DNA from: Psococerastis gibbosa | Lineage: Eukaryota; Arthropoda; Insecta; Psocodea; Psocidae | Assembly: GCA_963971405.1 (NCBI GenBank) | Contig: OZ020485.1 | Span: 2,356,001 to 2,420,000, forward strand | Reading direction: 5' to 3' | Length of the DNA: 64,000 nt | Part shown: piece by piece, positions 57,622 through 64,000 of the stretch | Position numbering within the stretch: position 1 is the first letter of the stretch | Layout: every line of letters starts with the position of its first letter | Translations under genes and position numbers: made by a program | Notes under the pieces: generated by a model | Databases searched by the model: none | Seen by the model: the letters and a program-made list of their open reading frames with translations, nothing else | What the model was told of the DNA's origin: nothing

Positions 57622-58690
57622 GTCGGAAAAGTGGCCCAAAAATTGCCCAAAACTAAAATTTTTGGTTTTCTCTAACTTCACCCCTAATTGCACAATCAAA
57701 AACTTTCTTCAATATATGCTCCAGAGAGCAGTGTTTGGTCGGAAAAGTGGCCAAGGGCCGAGAAATTGCCCAAAACTAAAAGTTTTTGATTTCTCTTTCT
57801 TCACCCCTAATTACACAATTCGAAAACCTTCTTCAATATATGCTTCAGGGAGCAGTGTTTGGTCGGAAAAGTGGCAAAGGGCCGAAAAATTGCCCAAAAC
57901 TAAAATTTTTGGTTTTCTCTAACTTCACCCCTAATTACACAATTCGAAAACTTTCTTCAGTATATGCTTCAGGGAGCAGTGTTTGGTCGGAAAAGTAGCC
58001 AAGGGCCGAGAATTTGCCCAAAACGAAATTTTTTTGATTTCTCTTTCTTCACCCCTAATTACATAATTAGAAAAATTTCTTCAATATATGCTTCAGGGAG
58101 CAGTGTTTGGTCGGAAAAGTGGCCAAGGGCCGAGAAATTGCCCAAAACTAAAATTTTTGGTTTTCTCTAACTTCACCCCTAATTACACAATTCGAAAACT
58201 TTCTTCAATATATGCTTCAGGGAGCAGTGTTTGTTGGGAAAAGTGACCAAGATTAGAGAAATTGCCCAAAACGAAAATTTTTTGATTTCTTTTTCTTCAC
58301 CCCTAATTACACAATTCGAAAACTTTCTTCAATATATGTTTCAGGGAGCAGTGTTTGGTGGGAAAAGTAGCCAAGGGTCGAGAAATTGCCCAAAACTAAA
58401 ATTTTTGGTTTAATTCCTCTAACTTCACCCCTAATTACAAAAGTCGAAAACTTTCTTCAATATATGCTTCTTGGAGCAGTGTTTGTTCGGAAAAGTGACC
58501 AAGATTAGAGAAATTGCCCAAAACTAAAATTTTTGGATTTCTCTAACTTCGCCCCTAATTACGCAATTCGAAAAATTCCTTCAATTTATTCTTCGGAGAG
58601 CAGTCGGAAATGTGACTAAGAGCCAAGAAATTGCCCATAAGGATGCTTTTAGTTTTCTTTTCCCCCTAATCGCCTCGTTCCAAGTAAGTT
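57622..58690 (+). repeat. 124-bp satellite array with alternating unit types
   Basis: About nine units begin GTCGGAAAAGTGGCC at 57622, 57738, 57862, 57986, 58110, 58233, 58358, 58485 and 58603. Odd units (a) read 'ctaaaatttttggttttctc'; even units (b) read 'tttttgatttctctttcttc'. The order is a-b-a-b-a-b-a-a-like-degenerate, so the true period is about 248 bp. Shared parts are 'acttcacccctaattacaca' and 'cttcaatatatgcttcaggg'. Confidence 0.92.
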
Positions 58691-58699
58691 ATGTTTTGT

Positions 58700-59035
58700 A
58701 CTAGGGTGAACCCCAATTCCATAGTATCCAAAGTATGCTAAACAGTACTAATGTATTTTCTGACACCGTTTCCATCATTCATTCTAATGCGTATGTAATG
58801 TTATGACATAGTTGCATAACTTTAATCATGAAACAGCTAAAAAAATGGATATTTTCGGTAAAATTTGATTTTTTCACATAAAATGGGCTTTGGGGATGCC
58901 CGATTTGCGCTTCACGCATGCCCATTTTGAGCGGGAACCACTCATTCATGGTACGATACATTGTATCATTATTCCTATTAATCTAATCTTACTTTCAAAT
59001 GATGGAGTGGGGGCGCAAGCTTTTTTATTGACTTT
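58700..59035. other. Unassigned sequence
   Basis: No gene or repeat boundary is recognised. Confidence 0.35.
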
Positions 59036-59039
59036 TTTG

Positions 59040-59345
59040 TTCTATTAGTAAGCCAACCTAGCGGACAATGTAACAGCAAAGGCTTTCACGGCCGGAGTCG
59101 AATGAGAAACTAGTAGAATCCGGGTTGATGGGCCGTGGTCGAAATGAAAGCGAACTTCCACTGGTTCTTCATTCAAACTAGCGGAGTTAGGGCTATACAG
59201 CCCTCTCTTACACTCAACTAGGAAGACTCGGGACCACCTGCTTTACATGCCCTCCGAAGTATGGCCTGAACATGTAGCAAGTGTGGGACTCAAACCAACA
59301 ACCTTTCGGGTGGAGTCTGTACCACTACCCTACTCTACATGCCCT
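59040..59345 (-). mobile_element. SINE-1 with tRNA head, split by a 112-bp insertion
   Basis: The reverse complement has the head GGGCATGTAGAGTAGGGTAG, TGGTAC (A-box region) and GTTGGTTTGAGTCCCACAC (B-box region), then the SINE-1 body. The body is interrupted at 59066-59177. Confidence 0.8.
59066..59177 (+). mobile_element. 112-bp insertion with 8-bp target duplication
   Basis: CTAGCGGA is at 59058-59065 and 59178-59185, exactly where uninterrupted SINE-1 copies have it once. The insert runs CAATGTAACAGCAAAGGCTT, CACGGCCGGAGTCGAATG to ACTGGTTCTTCATTCAAA. CACGGCC and GGCCGTG inside it can pair. A shortened copy is at 53254. Confidence 0.8.
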
Positions 59346-59399
59346 GACTTCGCATCAGCTTCACATGCCAATTACAATTTATTACACATGGCTACATGC

Positions 59400-59500
59400 C
59401 ACCTGGGGATTTCTTGTGTGAAAAATAGGAAAGACATAGTGAGGGGTTTAAAACGCATTTTGATAGCAATAGCGTTTTGAATTTACAGGCGAGCCCGAGT
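59400..59500 (+). mobile_element. Family B module
   Basis: 'aaaaataggaaagacatagt', GAGGGGTTTAAAACGCATTT, 'gatagcaatagcgttttgaa' match the internal family B module. Confidence 0.6.
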
Positions 59501-59929
59501 TGGGCCAGCTATGACTAATTATTTACCTACATAACAATGTTAAATTCAATAATATTGGCAAAGGAAATACAGGCAAAACTGTTGCAACAAATAGGCCTAA
59601 TAGTGAAGTGTGAACTAAAACCATGATGAGTAGGCCTACTGCCCTTATCAGTTCCAAAATCTGCGTTGGTAGCCATTTGTCTGCCTGCTTTGTAGGTGGG
59701 CACGCAGCTCCTATGAATCATGCCTAACTGCTGCTGATGTAAATATGTTCATGATTCTGAATTCAGCAATTATATTGCCAACTAGAAACTTTTGCTTATC
59801 TAACATAGCCTATGAAGGTATTTAAATTGAAAAAAATGCACTTACAAAATACATAGTCTATCGGTCTATAAAATAAAAATATGCGAAAATTGAAATAAAA
59901 AAGAAATAATTACTTTTATTCTATTGCAG

Positions 59930-60120
59930 TATTATGTCAACCTAGTGGAGTTATAGAACTATAAAACCTTCTCTCACACTCAACTAGGAAAGCCCGGGCC
60001 TGCCTGCTTTACAAGCCCTCCGAAGCATGGCCAAAAAATGCATCATGTGTGGGACTCGAACTAACAACCTTGCGGCTGAAAGTCCGAGTTCGCATCACTA
60101 ATCTACATGTCCTGACAAAA
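59930..60120 (-). mobile_element. SINE-1 with tRNA head
   Basis: The reverse complement reads CAGGACATGTAGATTAGTGA, 'gttgttagttcgagtcccac' (near-canonical B box GTTCGAGTCC), and the standard body ending in CTCCACTAGGTTGACATAAT. Confidence 0.75.
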
Positions 60121-60289
60121 ATGGCTCTGAAATATTGAGACAAGAATTAGGCTCACATTAACAATAACCGTTAGATGTTATATGCTTGGATGTCAATCGG
60201 CATAGGTAAAGGAAGAAATTTGAAGCCTGAAAAATATAAATAAATAAATAAGGGTGTAAATTTGAACGAAACCATGATGTTTAGGGGCC

Positions 60290-61005
60290 GCTGTTCAGAA
60301 TTTTTTTTTTTTTTTTTGGTCCAATTTTCATGGCACATCAATACATAAAGTTTGCCCGCTTGCGATAGGTTTTCGAATGGGGTGGTGTTCCCCCCCCCCC
60401 ACCGTATTTTCGTAAAACAGTAGAAAAGAGGAAAGCCGTTCTCATGGGCTTACGCATCTCCTAATTACAGGCATGATCTTAATTTTCCCACCCACGGGTC
60501 GGGAGGCCAAAGGGGGGCCCGGAGGTCTCCCCCGGAACGGTTTTTGAAACAAAATAGGCCTGAAATTGTGGAGTTTTCACATTTTGGTGTATATACGTCT
60601 TGAAACGTATTCTAATAATGTTTAGGTTTTCAGCCGAAGAATAGCAGACCAACTACGAGAAAGGGGGCAGGCGCGTCTCCCCCGGGGAATTATTTAGAAA
60701 AAGAATAGGCTCAAAATAGTGGAATTTACGCACTTACGCAACTTGATAGCAGTTATGTGTTTATATTTTACATGTGAAGAATATTACAGCTTACAAGGGG
60801 GGCCCGAGGCCCGAGGTCTACCCCGGGGAATGTTTTTTAAAAGATAGGCCTGAAATAGTTTGTCGGCAAAAAGTTTTTGATTTTGCAGACGATAACTTTA
60901 TTAACAAATTGGAAACGGGAATTTTTTTAAAAGAAATATCTGAACAATTTTCTGTTTTGGTAAATTTTGGGTGGGGGGGGGGGGCGGACCCACTGTTGGT
61001 GTTGA
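60290..61005 (+). mobile_element. Family B composite copy
   Basis: Four or so modules with poly-T, poly-C and poly-G tracts: 'cgataggttttcgaatgggg', 'aaggggggcccggaggtctc', 'gataggcctgaaatagttt', 'gacgataactttattaacaa', then a G-tract at about 60973. It parallels 43690-44050. Confidence 0.65.
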
Positions 61006-61009
61006 ATCA

Positions 61010-61372
61010 CTGACCTGCTTGAACCAGAAATTGAAAAAAAATGTTCGAATAATGTAATTAAAGCCAAAGGTATCTCGTTCTTGGCAACTTTTCCGACCGG
61101 TAAGAGCGATATCGATTCTGATATTTAATTATTTAATTTGTCCGATTGTGCATTTAGGGGTGAAATTAGTGAACACCACAAATATCTTGAAATTTGGAAA
61201 TTGATACGCTCTTGGCATCTTTTTCCGTCCAATAACAGTATTTTGAACCAGAAATTTAAGAAAATGTTCGAATAGTGTAATTTGGAGCGAAGTTTGTGAA
61301 AACCAAAAAATCTTAATTTTGGGTAATCTCTTTGTTCTTGGCCACTTTTCCGACCAATAGCTGCATTCTGAC
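61010..61372 (-). repeat. Inverted, degenerate units of the 124-bp satellite
   Basis: About three diverged units in the opposite orientation: complements of 'ttggtcggaaaagtggccaa', 'cttcgctccaaattacacta' and 'tttcacccctaaatgcacaa' are visible. Much more diverged than the 57.6-kb array. Confidence 0.75.
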
Positions 61373-61514
61373 GGTAGTCTTGATTGCGTGCAATTATTTG
61401 ATTATACCCATGTACACCATTTCTATTTTTTTAAAAACAGCGCTAAAATTGAATTTGCTCTATTGTGGCCAGCAATACAGCCAATTTGCTATTAGCAATT
61501 GAAGCACACTGTCT

Positions 61515-61745
61515 GGTTCACAGGAGCCAGGCCGGCCACGGCGGTGCATAGGAGCTAACCTATGGATGTACTGCCGCACTCTAAGATGACAAAATTCATT
61601 AAAATCTAGTAGGAAATGGTTCATAAATGGTTCATTAAAATAGTGCTTAGCTTATCTAGGAGCCGCGGCTGCCATGCAAATTCTGAAATATCTTAAGAAG
61701 GTATAGGGAAACCAATGCTTAGCGCGGTGCAAGGGAGCTAGGTAG
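61515..61745. repeat. Scattered CATAGGAGCT-type motifs
   Basis: 'cacaggagccaggccggcca', GTGCATAGGAGCTAACCTAT, 'ctaggagccgcggctgccat' and 'aagggagctag' are relatives of the 51-bp module at 56562-56835. They lie outside the inverted satellite, as the module does on the left side. Confidence 0.55.
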
Positions 61746-61749
61746 ACGA

Positions 61750-62390
61750 ACAACATGTCTTGCAGCCGAGTTCAATCAAGTCTGCTTTTAGCACCTATGT
61801 CACAATTTAGTAGAAAAAGTTTGAAAGCTTTCTTACATATAACGCTACCCAGGAATAGGTTGCATTGTTATGTTATTAATTTACTGTGTCTGACTTTGAA
61901 AGCTTGCAGGCAATGTAGCCTGTTTCCTTTCTAGTATCGTCTCGACTCAATACGAGATGGACTAATCCGCCAGTACACGTTCCTATCAGCCTACCCGAAA
62001 GACTCCCCTTCAGGAGAGTTATATTTAATTTAACATTCGTACTTAGCCTATAGACAGCAATGAAGAGTTCCCATTTTTATATAGTACTTTGAAGCTTTTA
62101 CAGGAGACAATCTTCATTTGTTATTTTAGGTTTAGGCAGCGAACAGATGCATTGAGTTAAGCAGTGTGTTATTAACAGTGCGTACTTATGTTGTAGGTGT
62201 CCAGTTGGACTCTTAGTAATGGAAAGTGGCTGTCACTATCTCGGATGAGCCTGTGATTACAAATACCTCTTCTACGTCTGCTAGATTTAATATAATAATG
62301 GGCATTTATCAGAGGCTTTTTTGACTATCTAACCGGGCACTAGACCTATTAGATGAGTTATGAAGACACTGACCGCTAGTTTTTGTTTTA
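61750..62390. other. End of the LPMO intron
   Basis: No repeat or gene is recognised before the acceptor of LPMO exon 2. Confidence 0.4.
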
Positions 62391-62396
62391 TTTCAG

Positions 62397-62467
62397 GAAA
62401 TATCCGAACAACACTGTTGGCTGGCTCAAGTTTCAATATCTCGTGGCATCTTGCGTATCCACACAGG
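62397..62467 (+). CDS. LPMO-like protein, second coding exon
   Basis: A 71-bp exon bounded by an acceptor (ttttatttcag, ending 62396) and a strong donor (AGG|GTAAGT, intron from 62468). The donor after 27423 leaves one base of a Gly codon, and this exon supplies the other two, giving G51 followed by 23 codons. The exon reads NIRTTLL, AGSSFN and then ISWHLAYPHR. The WHLAYPHR block is what LPMO-like chitin-binding type-4 proteins have after the GPCGMPKG motif, and it holds the candidate second copper-ligand histidine (His68 or His73). The exon ends in phase 0, and the family normally continues with a Gly-rich strand. I see no convincing next exon before the window ends. The joining of the two exons rests on matching phase and family order, not on transcript data. 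Confidence 0.85.
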
Positions 62468-64000
62468 GTAAGTTAGTTCAAAATCTAATTATTAGCAATA
62501 TTTAAATCAGGGTTAGGCAAGAGCATGACTTCCCTTTTCAAATCAACAGTGACAGCAGTTTCCAAAGTAATTGCCATGATGATCGCCAATCTTCGATAGA
62601 AGAGCCATTGTAAAGAATAAAATGTCAGCAGGTTGTACCCCTACTGCCTTTTCGGCACAAAAAAGCCAACCTGGGTGTTTTAGAGCAAATTAATTAGTTA
62701 TTCATTTTACAATGATATGAAAATGGCCTTATGAACAATGTATAAAAAATATATAAGCTTTCGTGGTAAAGTTTCGTTCTTGCATATGAAATATTGTTGC
62801 TTTAGACTTCAATAGGAAAAAAAAAGGAAGTAACTAATTTAGTCCAGAATACCTAAGTCTACTTTCTTTGCAAAGTATTTGGAAATCTGTGCCTTAAATT
62901 GGTAAAGAAAGAAATTGTCTTTATTTTCCATATGGGCGAATTTTGAGCCTTTCGGCCCACTCTTACAATTAACCCAAAAAACCCATGTAGCTTGGAATGG
63001 AGGTTTCCTGAAACACTGTTCTCTTATCTTTCGTTTCGGGTATGGCACTGCGGCGCGCTTTCCTATAAGACTCTGCCGTAGGATCAGAAGTAGGCTAGGT
63101 ATTTGTGTAGTATTGGGCACTGCTTTCACTGTTTTTAGCTTAGACACAATTGAGTGCGGCCAGACCACCGCGGATCAATTACAAATGTTTCAGGTCCCGT
63201 TCCTCTGTGGTTTGCGCGTTTTTACTGCCGAAATTGGCCGCAGGGCAAAAGTGTTAAGTGCCCCATAGGCCTGTAATAAGAGCATTTTGTTTTTTAGCTA
63301 TTTCCCCGGATTAACTGAAATCTCACCAATAGCAAAACTGTACAGTTTAACTTCTACTGTAACATACAATTAAGGAATGATTATTGATGATTGTATTACC
63401 TTACCTATAGAGATGCATCTTTGAAATCGGGATTGTCATCATCATTTTGTGTGACCTGTGGACAAGCTAACCGATGGATTTCGATTAAAATCGGCATGTA
63501 GGTTTGCAAAAAGCATGTCTCGGGACCATTCTTTTTCGTTTCGGCTGGTTCAATTTTTTTTGGTAGGGGGGGGGGGTGTTAAACCCCCAAATCTGCAAGA
63601 AAACAAATGAAGAAATTGACTTCTAAAAAACGACTCGAGCAATTTTTTAAATTTACATTATAGGCTATTGTAATATTATTATTGTGTATATTAGGTGGCT
63701 TTCTCCTCGATAGTTTAATTCAGGTGATAAAAAAGAAAATAGGCAGATCAATCTTTTATTTCCATGTGCTTACAACCGCCTTCTTGAACCTGACACTTGA
63801 AGCGTGCAGTATATTATACACACTGTATGGAAAGGGGTGGGGTGTATGACAGCTTCCCGGATAAAATATGTGTTTTTTTTTTAAATCGCCTTAGCGCCTT
63901 CAAATGATTAGTGAAGTTCCAGTTGTAATGTGTGGTCAGAAGCATACATCTTTTTTCGTTGGCACCGGTACGTAGTTTCAGCTGCCAGCCCAACTGAAAG
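62468..64000. other. LPMO intron downstream of exon 2, with a family A fragment
   Basis: 62905-62970 ('aaagaaattgtctttatttt', 'cccactcttacaatta') resembles 42405-42450 and is a dispersed repeat. 63470-63720 is a forward family A fragment ('gatggatttcgattaaaatc', 'ggcatgtaggtttgcaaaaa', 'ctcctcgatagttta'). Frames open on both strands at 62839-63268 have no family resemblance. No third LPMO exon is seen. Confidence 0.45.

Larger units (their letters stand above)
27424..62396 (+). other. Giant (about 35 kb) intron of the LPMO-like gene
   Basis: The interval between the donor after 27423 (GTAATA) and the acceptor ending at 62396 (tttcag). It splits the gene between the exon with the N-terminal copper histidine and the exon with the WHLAYPHR block. 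It contains a complete three-exon gene in the opposite orientation (37106-41325) and is otherwise mostly transposable elements. I found no plausible LPMO exon between the two, but a very short exon could be missed by eye. Confidence 0.75.

Noticed and set aside
57662-58413. Several repeated short proteins with SGSSVWSEKW-type repeats
   Set aside because: They are translations of the 124-bp satellite in different frames; because 124 is not divisible by three, the frames cannot be maintained.
56562-58690. CRISPR array
   Set aside because: The repeats are long, contiguous tandem units without unique spacers, in an animal genome.
62839-63268. Coding exon downstream of LPMO exon 2
   Set aside because: Frames on both strands are open, the + frame begins at TTG, and the start of the interval matches a dispersed repeat at 42405. 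There is no LPMO-like sequence, although an acceptor-like tttcag occurs near 63193.

Overview
This window is animal (metazoan) nuclear DNA. It is AT-rich, almost all of it is non-coding, it has spliced genes with GT-AG introns, and it is packed with short interspersed repeats, non-LTR retrotransposon fragments and non-autonomous DNA transposons. There are no operons, ribosome binding sites or bacterial gene spacing. A secreted LPMO-like exon that begins with His after its signal peptide, the repeat content and the frequent TAGGCCTA octamer fit an invertebrate, probably marine. The phylum cannot be fixed from this window.

Two host genes are visible. The first, on the + strand, is a secreted lytic polysaccharide monooxygenase-like gene (chitin-binding type-4 / AA15-like). 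Its first coding exon is at 27273-27423 and a second, phase-compatible exon is at 62397-62467, so one intron of about 35 kb (27424-62396) fills more than half the window. The second gene lies inside that intron on the - strand, in three exons (41325-41284, 40336-37740, 37199-37106). It encodes a predicted 910-residue single-pass membrane protein with a signal peptide, a very charged extracellular region, one transmembrane helix and a cytosolic tail of about 109 residues. I do not recognise its family. Both exon junctions are in phase, and an in-frame stop precedes its start.

Layout. 0-13 kb: repeat mosaic (a Helitron-like repeat called family A here, hAT-like MITEs with poly-G tracts called family B, and a 1.03-kb foldback). 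13-17 kb: family A and a hairpin MITE. 17.26-20.41 kb: a 5'-truncated, frame-broken LINE (endonuclease plus reverse transcriptase) inserted in a tandem-repeat block. 21-27 kb: family A with an embedded RNase H fragment, and a tRNA-derived SINE. 27.2 kb: LPMO exon 1. 27.6-37 kb: hAT elements with clear 8-bp target duplications, LINE ends, a tRNA-like SINE, and more family A. 37.1-41.3 kb: the nested membrane-protein gene. 41-56 kb: SINEs, families A and B, LINE fragments on the - strand. 56.5-61.75 kb: a composite region with a 51-bp palindromic tandem repeat and a 124-bp satellite with an alternating two-unit pattern; degenerate copies of both motifs reappear in opposite orientation at the far end. 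62.4 kb: LPMO exon 2. 62.5-64 kb: repeats only; further LPMO exons must lie beyond the window.

The two genes are linked by nesting rather than by any visible common pathway. Most of the remaining open frames are shadows of repeats.
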